Part shown: positions 51,750-61,467 of the stretch, piece by piece
Position numbering within the stretch: position 1 is the first letter of the stretch
Layout: each line of letters starts with the position of its first letter
Source: Algoriphagus sp. Y33
GTDB lineage: Bacteria > Bacteroidota > Bacteroidia > Cytophagales > Cyclobacteriaceae
Direction: 5' to 3'
Assembly: GCF_014838715.1 (NCBI RefSeq)
Contig: NZ_CP061947.1
Coordinates: 4,030,001-4,094,000, forward strand
DNA length: 64,000 bases
Translations under genes and position numbers: made by a program
The notes under the pieces: generated by a model
What the model saw: only the letters and a program-made list of their open reading frames with translations
Databases searched by the model: none
What the model was told of the DNA's origin: nothing

Positions 51750-53402
51750 TTAGCGTCGGAGCAGCTCCCTGGCACTTTCTATAGCAGATGCAGACGGCGA
51801 AGCTCCTGAAATCATTTTTGCCAGCTCAAGCACACGCTCTTCTTGGTCCAAGAGCTTTATTTTACTTACAGTCTTCTCTGACGAATTATCCTTGTAAACA
51901 AAATAATGAAGGTCTCCCTGGCCTGCTACCTGAGGTAAATGGGTAATGCATATTACCTGATGCTTCCTTGAAATATCCTGCATCATTCCAACCATCTTTA
52001 GGGCCACTTCACCGGATATACCTGTGTCAATCTCATCAAAAATCAAAGTAGGCATTGCCATTTTATCCGCCATAAGGTATTTGATGGCAAACAGTAATCT
52101 GGAAAACTCACCTCCTGAAGCTACTTTCTTCAATGGCTGGGGAGAGGATCCTTTATTCGCAGAGAAAAGCAATTCGATTTCGTCCATTCCATTCGCCGAT
52201 GGCTCAATAGACTTATGCTCCATGACAACTTTGGAATTCTCCATCCCTAAGCCGGCAAGCAAATTCTCCAGAGAGTTTTGAAAATCCTTGAAGCTTCCCT
52301 GTCGTTTTTTGCGAAGTGACATGCCTGAATCTGCTACTTGCTCCCTACTTTCCTCCAATTCATGTTTAGCCTTTTCCAGCGTTTCATCCAGGTTCTGAAC
52401 CTGAAACACTTTATCTACCAGCTCTCTCTCCAACTCCATCAACTCCTTCACAGAAGTTACGCCATGCTTCTTCTGAAGCTGGTAAATCTTACTCAGCCTA
52501 TCCCTTATTTCATCCAATCGCTCAAAGTCTACTTCAACTCTACTCTCCTCATCACCAAGCGTCTCCTCTATATCCTTCAATTCGATCGTGACTGCCTGAA
52601 AACGATCCTTCAAAGAAGCAAACGCATGTGCCAACCGCTCTAAGGACTGCATTCCATGCTGCACTTGTGACATTCCCTGCATAATCCCAAATTGCTCATC
52701 TTGGAAAAGATTCAGCATCTCATTGATTTTCAATTTAATTTCTTCAGCATTCTCAAGAATTTCCTGTGTAGACTCCAGCTCATCCTGCTCGTATTCCTTC
52801 AATCCCAAACTACTCAATTCTTCCAATTGGAATTGGTTGAAATCAGCTTCTTTTTGCAACTCAACTGCCTTTTTATTCAATTCTTTAAAAATCTTTTGCG
52901 CTTTCTGAAAAGCTATAAAATCAGCTTTATACTTTTTGACCTCCTGCTGAGTCTGTGCAAATGCATCTACCAGGCTTAGCTGGTAGCTTCCTTCGCCCAA
53001 TTGTAAGGTATCATGCTGGGAATGGATATCCATCAAAAAACCCCCTAGAGACCTCAGCGCATCCAAAAGCACCGGGGTATCATTTACAAAAGAACGGGAT
53101 TTGCCTGCCGGGCTTATCTCTCTTCTGATGATACAGACAGGCTCATAGTCTAGCTCAGCCTGATCAAAGAAATCTTTCAACCCGTAATCAGCCACGTCAA
53201 ACACTCCTTCTATTACACACTTTTTATCTTCATGAAGTAAGACCTTGGTATCAGATCTATTGCCAAGAAGCAAGCCGACAGCACCCAGCATAATGGATTT
53301 CCCAGCTCCTGTTTCGCCGGTAATCATACTGAGTCCGGGACTTGGCTGCATGTGCAGTTGGTCGATCAGCGCATAATTGGAAATGCTGAGAGATTTGAGC
53401 AT
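51750..53402 (-). CDS. recN: DNA repair protein RecN
   Basis: 550 aa. SMC-like ATPase for double-strand-break repair. Walker A MITGETGAGKSIML near residue 30, coiled-coil stretches from about residue 150 to 370, and the C-terminal signature KKVASGGEFSRLLFAIKYLMADKMAMPTLIFDEIDTGISGEVALKM with intact Walker B DEIDTGIS. Full length. Part of the minus-strand set bamD-rpoZ-coaBC-DUF4835-recN. Confidence 0.95.
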   Translation of the reverse strand: MLKSLSISNYALIDQLHMQPSPGLSMITGETGAGKSIMLGAVGLLLGNRSDTKVLLHEDKKCVIEGVFDVADYGLKDFFDQAELDYEPVCIIRREISPAGKSRSFVNDTPVLLDALRSLGGFLMDIHSQHDTLQLGEGSYQLSLVDAFAQTQQEVKKYKADFIAFQKAQKIFKELNKKAVELQKEADFNQFQLEELSSLGLKEYEQDELESTQEILENAEEIKLKINEMLNLFQDEQFGIMQGMSQVQHGMQSLERLAHAFASLKDRFQAVTIELKDIEETLGDEESRVEVDFERLDEIRDRLSKIYQLQKKHGVTSVKELMELERELVDKVFQVQNLDETLEKAKHELEESREQVADSGMSLRKKRQGSFKDFQNSLENLLAGLGMENSKVVMEHKSIEPSANGMDEIELLFSANKGSSPQPLKKVASGGEFSRLLFAIKYLMADKMAMPTLIFDEIDTGISGEVALKMVGMMQDISRKHQVICITHLPQVAGQGDLHYFVYKDNSSEKTVSKIKLLDQEERVLELAKMISGASPSASAIESARELLRR

Positions 53403-53441
53403 GGGTAAAGAGTTGGTTTGGGCAAAACTAAAAAATCGAGC

Positions 53442-54344
53442 TTAGCTTTTCAGTAGCTCGTTATACTTTCTAGCATTATTAGGATCAACTTCCAGTAATA
53501 ATTCAACAATTTCTGACCGAATCTCTAAAGAAGCATTTTTCATAACGGAGGCAATCTCATCACTTTTGGCATCCATAAATGTAATTGTAAATATTCCATT
53601 AGGCTGGGTTTTGTTAGCCTCCGCCAAAATCCGAATTGCTTCCAGTATATTGGCGTAGGCCTCCTCCGGGCGGATCTGGAGAATATCCAGGCCTTGACGA
53701 TGGTACAAGTAATAGGCATCCCGAATTACCGAAAAGACCGAGGATGTATAAATATCATTATTCAAAGCATATCGGTTTCGACGGTCAGAGCTACTTTGCG
53801 CCCAACCCTGCCTGCCTGATTGTTGCGCATTATTTACGATATCATTTGCCGCAGCAAAGAATTCGTCCCCCCCTCTGCTTTCGAAGGAATCGTAATCCAA
53901 CCCCAAAGCAATATGTGCGTAGAATGCCAGCAATGAACTAATGCTGTTCAAATAGGTAAATCGATTAAACTCTAAAGGTTGCGATTCTATATAATCAAAA
54001 CTCCAGTTTCTATCAGCAAAATTAAAGATCAAACTTTCGTAGTTCGTCCCATACACAGGTCTTACTGTCTGAATCTGCACAGTTGCGTTGTAGGATCCTA
54101 CTTGAGGAACATCATTAATCGTAATAAGCAAATTCCCTTTGATTCGCTCTTCGGGGCGAAATTCGTCAGTAGTCCAAGATCTCCCATTGAGAAATTGCTC
54201 AAAGCTGGTCTTCATCTGGGAAAACACATCTGTATTCTGGATCCTCGCACGTTCACTGTTGATAGTCACAGTAAAATTAAGCTCCTGCGAAAACCCCATG
54301 GTTGAATAGCAAAAGAAGAGTGTCAGGAGAATTCCTTTTTTCAT
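53442..54344 (-). CDS. DUF4835 family secreted protein
   Basis: 300 aa from ATG 54344, where the signal peptide (MKKGILLTLFFCYSTMGFSQ) begins; the frame extending to 54407 overlaps coaBC and is rejected. ELNFTVTINSERARIQNTDVFSQMKTSFEQFLNGRSWTTD and LAFYAHIALGLDYDSFESRGGDEFFAAANDIVNNAQQSGRQGW are typical of the DUF4835 proteins that sit between coaBC and recN in Bacteroidetes. Probably periplasmic; function unknown. Confidence 0.85.
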   Translation of the reverse strand: MKKGILLTLFFCYSTMGFSQELNFTVTINSERARIQNTDVFSQMKTSFEQFLNGRSWTTDEFRPEERIKGNLLITINDVPQVGSYNATVQIQTVRPVYGTNYESLIFNFADRNWSFDYIESQPLEFNRFTYLNSISSLLAFYAHIALGLDYDSFESRGGDEFFAAANDIVNNAQQSGRQGWAQSSSDRRNRYALNNDIYTSSVFSVIRDAYYLYHRQGLDILQIRPEEAYANILEAIRILAEANKTQPNGIFTITFMDAKSDEIASVMKNASLEIRSEIVELLLEVDPNNARKYNELLKS

Positions 54345-54372
54345 AATCTTAAAAATAAGGAAATATCCAAGT

Positions 54373-55581
54373 TCAAACTGTAACTGGGATATTTTTGATT
54401 TGATCAACGATCAGATTAGCGATTTGGCTTTTTGGCATAACCTCAGACTCTATGGACAGTCCTGAAGCATGAAAAATGTGAACTTTATTCGTGTCCAACT
54501 GAAATCCTGCCCCTGATTCCTTCATGGAATTGAGCACAATAACATCGAAATTTTTCTTCGAAAGCTTCTGTTGAGCATGTTGGACTCCATGCTCTGTCTC
54601 TAAAGCAAAGCCTATATGTTTCTGATGTTGTTTTTTCTTGCTTCCCAAAGTTGCTGCGATGTCCACATTTTTCACTAAATCTATAGAAAGATTAGCATCG
54701 CTTTTTTTTATTTTCTCTAGAGCAACTTCCGCAGGAGCATAGTCGGCTACTGCAGCCGCAAACACGCATATATCCATTTGGCTGTGGAGATCAGAAGCAG
54801 CTTCGTACATTTCTTTTGCTGATTTCACATCTTTCCAATGAAAACTATCCTTATTAGGACTCAGTGAAATCGGGCCTGAAACCACAAAAACTTCAGCTCC
54901 TCTGGAAAGAAAAGCATTAGCCAAAGCAAGTCCCATTTTCCCACTTGAGTGATTGCTAATATACCTCACAGGATCTAGTGCCTCTTGAGTGGGGCCCATA
55001 GTGATCAAGACTTTCTTTCCTGTGAAGTCAGACTTTAACGCGAAAAAATCTTCAACCCTCGACAAAATATGCTCCGGTTCCATCATCCTACCCTGACCTG
55101 ATAACCCACTTGCCAATTCTCCCGATTCGGCATGCAGAATGATATTGCCAAAAGATTCCAACGTGTTAATATTTGACTGCACCGCAGGATGCTGATACAT
55201 ATCCAGATCCATAGCAGGAGCTATCATCACAGGACATCTCGCAGACAAGTAAGTAGCTGAAAGCAGATTATCACATATGCCATGTGCAAATTTCGCCAAC
55301 GTATTCGCACTGATAGGTGCCACCAAAAATAAATCAGCCCAAAGCCCCAGCTCCACATGATTGTTCCATATACCGGTTTCATCTTTCTGAAATTGACTTA
55401 AAACCGGTCTTTTGGAAAGTGTGGCTAATGTGAGCGGGGTGATAAAATCAAAAGCAGAAGTGCTCATAATAATCTGCACTTCTGCTCCTGCTTTAATTAA
55501 CAATCGAGTAAGAACCGCGGACTTGTAAGCTGCAATGCTTCCCGTCACGCCCAATATGATTTTCTTACCCTTTAGATTCAT
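54373..55581 (-). CDS. coaBC: Bifunctional phosphopantothenoylcysteine decarboxylase/phosphopantothenate-cysteine ligase
   Basis: 402 aa from ATG 55581 (the frame to 55749 runs into rpoZ and is rejected). CoaC half: KIILGVTGSIAAYKSA, NHVELGLWADLFLVAPISANTLAK and the clamp PAMDLDMY, where the canonical motif is PxMNxxMW. CoaB half: VLITMGPTQEALDPVRYISNHSSGKMG, AAVADYAPAE and a conserved lysine-rich tail. Performs two consecutive steps of coenzyme A synthesis. The gene begins four bases after the rpoZ stop. Confidence 0.94.
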   Translation of the reverse strand: MNLKGKKIILGVTGSIAAYKSAVLTRLLIKAGAEVQIIMSTSAFDFITPLTLATLSKRPVLSQFQKDETGIWNNHVELGLWADLFLVAPISANTLAKFAHGICDNLLSATYLSARCPVMIAPAMDLDMYQHPAVQSNINTLESFGNIILHAESGELASGLSGQGRMMEPEHILSRVEDFFALKSDFTGKKVLITMGPTQEALDPVRYISNHSSGKMGLALANAFLSRGAEVFVVSGPISLSPNKDSFHWKDVKSAKEMYEAASDLHSQMDICVFAAAVADYAPAEVALEKIKKSDANLSIDLVKNVDIAATLGSKKKQHQKHIGFALETEHGVQHAQQKLSKKNFDVIVLNSMKESGAGFQLDTNKVHIFHASGLSIESEVMPKSQIANLIVDQIKNIPVTV

Positions 55582-55585
55582 AAAA

Positions 55586-55900
55586 TTATTCAGCTGTCGG
55601 TTCTTCCGGAAGCCTGCTGTATATTTTGCCCTCCATGAATTCCTCCATGGCAAGTGTGCTCGGTTTTGGCATTCTTTCGTAGAACTTGGAAATTTCGATC
55701 TGTTCTTTGTTTTCAAATACTTCTTCCAAATTATCGACAGTAGAAGCAAACTCAGAAAGCTTAATATTCAGCTCCTCCTTCAAGGTGTTTGATATTTGCT
55801 TTGCCCGCTGCCCTACTACATGAAGAGATTCATAGATATTTCCGGTTTTATCGGCTATTTTATCAAGATCTCTTGTAATGATGGATGGATTAACTGCCAT
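55586..55900 (-). CDS. rpoZ: RNA polymerase omega subunit, Bacteroidetes type
   Basis: 104 aa. MAVNPSIITRDLDKIADKTGNIYESLHVVGQRAKQIS corresponds to the omega/RPB6-like core (ITRD..ia...GN.YE....v..RA.qi). The remainder is acidic and variable. It sits between bamD and coaBC, as in many Bacteroidetes. Confidence 0.9.
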   Translation of the reverse strand: MAVNPSIITRDLDKIADKTGNIYESLHVVGQRAKQISNTLKEELNIKLSEFASTVDNLEEVFENKEQIEISKFYERMPKPSTLAMEEFMEGKIYSRLPEEPTAE

Positions 55901-55921
55901 ATTCTTAATTGGATTATAGTT

Positions 55922-56842
55922 CTATTTATTTTCTTCTTTTTTCTCTTCCAAAGACTTGCTCTCAAACTCCTTAGTTTTTTGCTCAGCCAATCGCTCTGCG
56001 TATTCCTTCTGCAGAACAGCGTGCGCTTTCAGCTCATCTTTAGCTTTCTCTTCAAACTCCTTAACTTTCCCTGTATAAGCACTGTTTGGATATTTGCGGT
56101 AAAATGAAGTTGCAAAACCCAGTGCATCTTTCAATCTTTCCTCCTTTTTAAGGAAGGTACTATTCTCCGCATATCCTGTCCCCACTTCCACTAGTTTATA
56201 AGCAAGTTCTTCATTGTGTTTGCTCTCAGGATAATTTTTCGTAAAGTTCTGGAAATTAATGATGCATGCACGGTAGAAATCTCCCGGATATAGACCGTCC
56301 TTGAGACGGTAATACATAGATGACTCCATATATGCTTTCTGTTCAAACCGTCCTTGCAAATCAACCAGCATATCCATAGCGCGCTCATAACTGGCGGAAG
56401 CCGGAAACTTGGAGACAAACTGCTGAATTGCAGCTACAGCTTCCTGAGAACTTTGCTGATCCAAATTAGCATCAGGAGCATCAAGATACAGTGCATATGC
56501 ATTCATAAACAGCGCCTCTTCCGCCAAAGGGCTTCTGTTGTAGGTTCTATAAAAACCACTGAAATAGCCCGCAGCCTCAATGTATCGTTTTGTCTTGAAA
56601 TGACAATTGGCATAATTATAATCTGCCAACTCAGCCTTTTCACTTCCTCTGATCACAGGCAGAACCTTGTCGTAGAGGATAATAGCTTTGTTATATTCAC
56701 CTTCCTGATAATATTTGTTTGCCCCTGCATAAATATCTTCCCAGTTCGTGCTTTTCTCAAGCTTGTTGAATGGGCCACAGGAACTTGCAGCTAGTATGAT
56801 AATCAGAAATAGGATGGATTGTATGCGCATTTTCATTTTCAA
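55922..56842 (-). CDS. bamD: Outer-membrane assembly lipoprotein BamD
   Basis: 306 aa. Lipoprotein signal ending AASSC (Cys22), then TPR-like repeats: WEDIYAGANKYYQEGEYNKAIILYDKVLPV, AELADYNYANCHFKTKRYIEAAGYFSGFYRTYNRSPLAEEALFMNAYALY, ACIINFQNFTKNYPESKHNEELAYKLVE. It is a component of the BAM complex that inserts beta-barrel proteins. First gene of the bamD-rpoZ-coaBC run. Confidence 0.9.
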   Translation of the reverse strand: MKMKMRIQSILFLIIILAASSCGPFNKLEKSTNWEDIYAGANKYYQEGEYNKAIILYDKVLPVIRGSEKAELADYNYANCHFKTKRYIEAAGYFSGFYRTYNRSPLAEEALFMNAYALYLDAPDANLDQQSSQEAVAAIQQFVSKFPASASYERAMDMLVDLQGRFEQKAYMESSMYYRLKDGLYPGDFYRACIINFQNFTKNYPESKHNEELAYKLVEVGTGYAENSTFLKKEERLKDALGFATSFYRKYPNSAYTGKVKEFEEKAKDELKAHAVLQKEYAERLAEQKTKEFESKSLEEKKEENK

Positions 56843-56903
56843 GACCGCAAATATACGGGATAATTATTGGGATTCAAATGGATGATAGCAGGACAGTCAA
56901 GTC

Positions 56904-57620
56904 TTACTTCTTGACAACGAGCTTCTTGGTCACAATATTCTTATTGTTCAAGAAAAGGGTGTAGAAGTAAATCCCGGGATTGTAATCAGACACGTTAATT
57001 GGCAACGTATTCCTCTCGGGATCAAGTTCATATTCAGCAACAGGGTTGCCAATGAAACTATTTATCGCAATCCTTGCCTTTACAGACTGATTTTTGAAAG
57101 TATAATCAAACTGAGCAATTCTCACGCTGGGATTTGGGTATACATCACTAAGAATGATATCCTTATAGTCAAACTCGTCCACTTTGATAGCAGGATCATC
57201 TACTTCATACCTAGCTTCAACGACAAACAAGTCCCTCAAATTGTTTTCGTTCACAAACGATAAATCGAAAGAACCGCGGGTTTCAGCTATTCCCATGTCA
57301 AAATCCAAATATAGATCCGTCAACAATTCCCCCGGTCCCAATGTTATTTTGATTTTTGCCAGATCTTTTTTGGGATCATAGCATTGATCTCCTATACAGA
57401 TCCTCACTTTCTGTGAAGAACCAATATTCCCCCTAAGATTCTTGAGAAGATATGATTTGACCTGGCCTGTCTCGTTCTGCAAAATCACCGTCCGGCGCTG
57501 GGTTGACCCCAAATCTCCACGAAATTCAATCCCTTCACTCAACACGCGTACCTGTTGTGCCTCCGCCAACAAGGGAACCAGCAGCCAGAGCCATGTAAAA
57601 AATATGAGTAATAGTTTCAT
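56904..57620 (-). CDS. Secreted protein with T9SS-type C-terminal sorting domain
   Basis: 238 aa. Sec signal (MKLLLIFFTWLWLLVPLLAEAQ), a beta-rich domain with one Cys pair (CIGDQC), and a tail starting at about residue 160 with LSDVYPNPSVRIAQFDYTF, followed by ISVSDYNPGIYFYTL-like strands and VTKKLVVKK, which is the type A sorting domain of the type IX secretion system. Likely exported to the surface. It precedes bamD by 61 bases. Confidence 0.78.
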   Translation of the reverse strand: MKLLLIFFTWLWLLVPLLAEAQQVRVLSEGIEFRGDLGSTQRRTVILQNETGQVKSYLLKNLRGNIGSSQKVRICIGDQCYDPKKDLAKIKITLGPGELLTDLYLDFDMGIAETRGSFDLSFVNENNLRDLFVVEARYEVDDPAIKVDEFDYKDIILSDVYPNPSVRIAQFDYTFKNQSVKARIAINSFIGNPVAEYELDPERNTLPINVSDYNPGIYFYTLFLNNKNIVTKKLVVKK

Positions 57621-57789
57621 GTAGAGTTTCTATCGATACGCCTTTCAGTGTTGTAACTGTATTCAATATACGGACAAAATTAAGCCAATGGTTATGTATT
57701 TGGAGAAAAATGCGGTTAAAATCTGTTAACCCTTTTAAAATTTTTTCTGCCCGGGCACGTTACGCTTCTGCCCGTTCTTTCAAAAATTA

Positions 57790-59430
57790 TTATAGATCCT
57801 TTTTCACGGGCTTCCATCCACGTTTTTCCAGTGATTTCAGAATCTCTTCATCAGTGGGCAAAATCAATTTTACCTCAGGATCATTAAATAAATTTTCTGC
57901 TTTCAGATCTACTTCTTCAGGTTTTCTCCAAGCATCAATATCCGCCATGGTCGGCTTCTCTTCAAACCTCCAGGTGAAACCCTCCAGTCTAGAATTATCT
58001 TCACTGATGAGCTGAAACGGGGTAAACTTCCCGTCGGGTTTGATCCCGTAAGTTACCCGCTGAATCGCCCCTTCTTTAAATCTGAGTTTGATATTGGCAC
58101 TCAGCGTTTTATTGATCCCCTGAGAAATTGTGTCTGCCTGCAGTGCGAAGTACAGTGATTCACCATTTCCCTCTATGTCGATTCTGTCCATTTGCCCCTC
58201 TTCAAAATAGCCGACCATCGTTCTGCCCTTCATTTGATTGAAGTTCTTTATTGTATCCTGCGTGATCACGAATACTTTGTCTTTCATAAACACACGATCC
58301 AGTTCCTCATTGGCTATGTAAAAAACCATGCTATCCGCTGTAATCTGGCTTTTTTGGTTCCACATAACCGGGTCTTTGAACAGCTGGATAGATGAATCAG
58401 AATAATTGTAAACCAATGAATCTGCGACGCTGGACAAATCGGTCTTTACTAATTTTACAGCTCTGAAAGCAAGCAAATATTTCATTGAATCCGCCTCACC
58501 GTCTTGAGAAATCAAGGAATCTGAGGCCATATACAAGGTGTCTTTTTCAAAATACCTTCTAACCAAAGCATTGCCATAAACCTGACTGTACTTCCGCTCT
58601 TCCCAATACTCGCCTATATCACCAAATACCTCCACTTGCCGCTCTTTATTGAGCACACTTACATTTTCAATCCCTTCATAATATGCCTCCAGCTCACTAT
58701 AGTATAGCTCTTTTGCTTTAATCCTGCTCGTTTCTGACTCTACCACCCCATCATAAAACCTGAATTTTTTTCCCTGAGTATCATAAAAACTCCCTTTTTG
58801 GGCATCAAGCGTATTGCCATCCTTTGAGATCAAATTCGTCAACCCTTTTGTTTCCGCGGTTTTGGGTATTGTCATATAAACCAAATCGTTGGTTTTCATG
58901 GTATAGTCAGGATTGACCAGCACCACGTTATTCTGAAAAGTGATCCGTTCTATATTCACCTCATACTTGCCGCGCTCGCTCGTCAGAACGTTTACAGAGT
59001 CCACTACTTTTCCGTCATTATAGTAATAAGCAATATTACCCGCACGATCATAATCCAAGTATTCAGTATTCAGCGTAGTTTTATCATTGGTGAACACTAC
59101 ATTATTTCGAAGCTTTGCCATCTGCGTATTCCCATCATATTCTGCATATCTACTAGTAGTCCTGACAGGATCTACCTCATCCACTATTCTTACATTCCCG
59201 AAGAGTCTGGCTTTATTTTCCTCTCTAAAAAAATGTGCAGAATCACAATAAATCAATGTTTTCTGATGTCTCATCTGCGCTGCCCCCAATAGCCTATCAA
59301 AGCCCTTAGCACCGATCAGTTTATCAGCTTGGATAATCTCCAACGTGGAAGGTTGTTGAGCATAGGAATAAATTGAAAAACCCCAAAAAGCCTGAAGGAA
59401 AAAGAAAACACGTAAGAGAGATGAAGTCAT
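57790..59430 (-). CDS. OstA-like (LptA/LptD N-domain) protein
   Basis: 546 aa with a signal peptide (FFFLQAFWGFSIYSYAQ). Repeats of the OstA_2 type: IIQADKLIGAKGFDRLLGAAQMRHQKTLIYCDSAHFFREENKARLFGNVRIVD, AEYDGNTQMAKLRNNVVFTND, SFYDTQGKKFRFYDGVVESETSRIKAKELYYSE and DKVFVITQDTIKNFNQMKGRTM. The same beta-jellyroll fold as LptA/LptD is likely, giving a role in lipopolysaccharide transport. Divergent from tilS with a short intergenic region. Confidence 0.85.
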   Translation of the reverse strand: MTSSLLRVFFFLQAFWGFSIYSYAQQPSTLEIIQADKLIGAKGFDRLLGAAQMRHQKTLIYCDSAHFFREENKARLFGNVRIVDEVDPVRTTSRYAEYDGNTQMAKLRNNVVFTNDKTTLNTEYLDYDRAGNIAYYYNDGKVVDSVNVLTSERGKYEVNIERITFQNNVVLVNPDYTMKTNDLVYMTIPKTAETKGLTNLISKDGNTLDAQKGSFYDTQGKKFRFYDGVVESETSRIKAKELYYSELEAYYEGIENVSVLNKERQVEVFGDIGEYWEERKYSQVYGNALVRRYFEKDTLYMASDSLISQDGEADSMKYLLAFRAVKLVKTDLSSVADSLVYNYSDSSIQLFKDPVMWNQKSQITADSMVFYIANEELDRVFMKDKVFVITQDTIKNFNQMKGRTMVGYFEEGQMDRIDIEGNGESLYFALQADTISQGINKTLSANIKLRFKEGAIQRVTYGIKPDGKFTPFQLISEDNSRLEGFTWRFEEKPTMADIDAWRKPEEVDLKAENLFNDPEVKLILPTDEEILKSLEKRGWKPVKKDL

Positions 59431-59466
59431 AGCAGCACAAATGTGGGCAAAATTAGCAGAAAATGA

Positions 59467-59474
59467 TATTTTTG
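59467..59474 (+). promoter_or_regulatory. -7-like box immediately before tilS
   Basis: TATTTTTG, an exact TAnnTTTG, ends four bases before the tilS ATG; predicted transcription start would fall at or inside the start codon. Confidence 0.45.
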
Positions 59475-59478
59475 GTCA

Positions 59479-60798
59479 ATGGTTGAAGCTTTTATCCGGC
59501 ATATCCGGAACAAATCAATTTTGGATCCCTCCAAAACCTATCTATTGGCAAGCAGCGGTGGAATGGACAGTATGTGTTTAGGCAATCTTCTTACCAAAGC
59601 AGGAATCCCATTTGAAATAGCCCACGTCAATTTCCAACTACGTGCAGAGGAAAGTGATGGGGATGAAAGCTTTCTAAGAAAATGGGCACTTTCTCAAGGC
59701 AAAATCATTCATGTGCATTACGCAGACACGTATAAATACGCTACCGAGAGAAACATTTCGACCCAAATGGCAGCCCGGGAGATTCGGTACGATTGGTTTG
59801 AGAAATTACGGGCAGAACGAAAACTGGACGGAATAGTTCTGGCTCATCATGAAGACGATCAGATTGAGACTATTTTCCTGAATCTTCTACGAGGCACAGG
59901 TATCGAAGGAATCTACGGGATGGCAGAGCGCAGAGGCTGGCTGATCCGTCCCTTGCTACCTTTTGGAAGAAAAGAAATCCATAACTATATCACTGAAAAT
60001 CAAATCGAATGGAGAGAAGACAGTTCTAATGATAAAACCGATTACAAGCGCAATAAAATCCGCCATATCAGTTTGCCTGCACTCTATGATGTGGCTGATG
60101 ATGCAAAAACAAACCTACTGAATAGTTTTGCCAGACTGAAGGACACAGGAAAAGCCTTCACCTCCCTTTTTGAAAACTGGAAGAATGAAAAAATAGAAGA
60201 ATCTGACGGGATGCAGATCCTTTCTTCAACTGATATTCTGAGAACCGCCGGTGCGGCTTCTCTTCTGTACTTCTGGCTTCGTCCGTATGGTTTCAATTCC
60301 GACCAGGCACAGGATATTCTAGAAGCCTGTCATGTCGGAGATTCCGGAAAACTCTTTGAGAGCCCTACCCATTTGCTCAATTTTGATAGGGGGCAGTTGA
60401 TTTTGGCATCTACACCGGGCGAATTTGATTCTATCTCAGTATCCGAAGATGCCATTGGGTTTCAATTGCCTGAAGGCAATTATGAAATCCTCAAACTGGA
60501 AGGCAAGGAAAGTCTTGACAAAACCAGGCAAAATGCCATGCTTGATCTGGAACGGCTCAGCTTTCCCTTAGAAATCAGAACTTGGCAAGAGGGTGACCGG
60601 TTTATTCCCCTTGGAATGAAAAACCCCAAAAAGATCTCTGACTTCCTGATAGATTTGAAGGTTCCTGTAGTGAAAAAACATGCGGTAAAAGTGTTACTTT
60701 CAGAAGACCAAATAGCTTGGGTGATCGGCTACAGAATAGCTGACTGGGCTAAATCGACAGCAGCCACCAGAAAGCTACTTTATCTAAAAAAACGATAG
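59479..60798 (+). CDS. tilS: tRNA(Ile)-lysidine synthetase
   Basis: 439 aa. Forms lysidine at position 34 of tRNA-Ile(CAU). The PP-loop SSGGMDS (residues 25-31) and MGNLLTKAGIPFEIAHVNFQLR are intact, with VLAHHEDDQIETIFLNLLRGTGIEGIYGM and WREDSSNDKTDYKRNKIRHISLP matching the family. The C-terminal TilS domain (RTWQEGDRFIPLGMKNPKKISDFLIDLKVP) is present. Start is fixed because the PP-loop is only 25 residues in. Confidence 0.95.
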   Translation: MVEAFIRHIRNKSILDPSKTYLLASSGGMDSMCLGNLLTKAGIPFEIAHVNFQLRAEESDGDESFLRKWALSQGKIIHVHYADTYKYATERNISTQMAAREIRYDWFEKLRAERKLDGIVLAHHEDDQIETIFLNLLRGTGIEGIYGMAERRGWLIRPLLPFGRKEIHNYITENQIEWREDSSNDKTDYKRNKIRHISLPALYDVADDAKTNLLNSFARLKDTGKAFTSLFENWKNEKIEESDGMQILSSTDILRTAGAASLLYFWLRPYGFNSDQAQDILEACHVGDSGKLFESPTHLLNFDRGQLILASTPGEFDSISVSEDAIGFQLPEGNYEILKLEGKESLDKTRQNAMLDLERLSFPLEIRTWQEGDRFIPLGMKNPKKISDFLIDLKVPVVKKHAVKVLLSEDQIAWVIGYRIADWAKSTAATRKLLYLKKR

Positions 60799-60801
60799 GC
60801 A

Positions 60802-61317
60802 ATGCGCAATCCATTTTCTAAAACATACACAGAGGCAGAGGAACAAATGTTCCGTTTTCTTGGACAGATTAAATTTTTTGAAAGCTTGAAAAACAAGGAA
60901 ATGGCACGATTCATCCCTGCCATGCATCACCGAAAGTATGTCAAAGATGAAGTGGTATTTTTCAGTAAAGATCCCAGTCAGGCTTTTTATTTGGTCAAAA
61001 GTGGAGCTATTAGCCTCACCATCGATATTAAAGACAGTTTCGAGACTATTATTGAAATCAAAAAAGGAGAAGCTTTTGGGGAAAACTCCCTACTCGAAAA
61101 TGCAAAGAGAACGTACACTGCGCTAATAGAATCTGAGGAAGCTGAATTGATTGTAATCCCTCACTTTGCAATACAGGAGATTTTTGACAGCAACCCGAAA
61201 ATCAAAGCAAAAATGATGACTTCGCTTACCGAGTATTACAATCAAAACAATCAGCGGCTTTTCCGCTCCTACCGAGAATCATTCGGCTTCTTCAGCCTCC
61301 GTCAAATGTTTGAATAA
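60802..61317 (+). CDS. Cyclic-nucleotide-binding-domain protein
   Basis: 171 aa with one CNBD: FFESLKNKEMARFIPAMHHRKYVKDEVVFFSKDPSQAFYLVKSGAISLTI and phosphate-binding cassette GEAFGENSLLENAKRTYTA. No DNA-binding helix-turn-helix follows, so it is not a Crp/Fnr transcription factor; it may bind cyclic nucleotides in a regulatory role. Three bases after tilS, so probably in one transcript with it. Confidence 0.85.
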   Translation: MRNPFSKTYTEAEEQMFRFLGQIKFFESLKNKEMARFIPAMHHRKYVKDEVVFFSKDPSQAFYLVKSGAISLTIDIKDSFETIIEIKKGEAFGENSLLENAKRTYTALIESEEAELIVIPHFAIQEIFDSNPKIKAKMMTSLTEYYNQNNQRLFRSYRESFGFFSLRQMFE

Positions 61318-61467
61318 CCATAGTTCAGGCATAGCATTTCCTATATGTCAAAAAAACTTAATTACTTCCAAAGTATTCCGGGCTCTGTTTCGAATCCTAG
61401 GCATTGTTTAATAACTTAGCGCCGCTTTTTAACGCACTATATTCATATATAATAATCTATAAATCTA

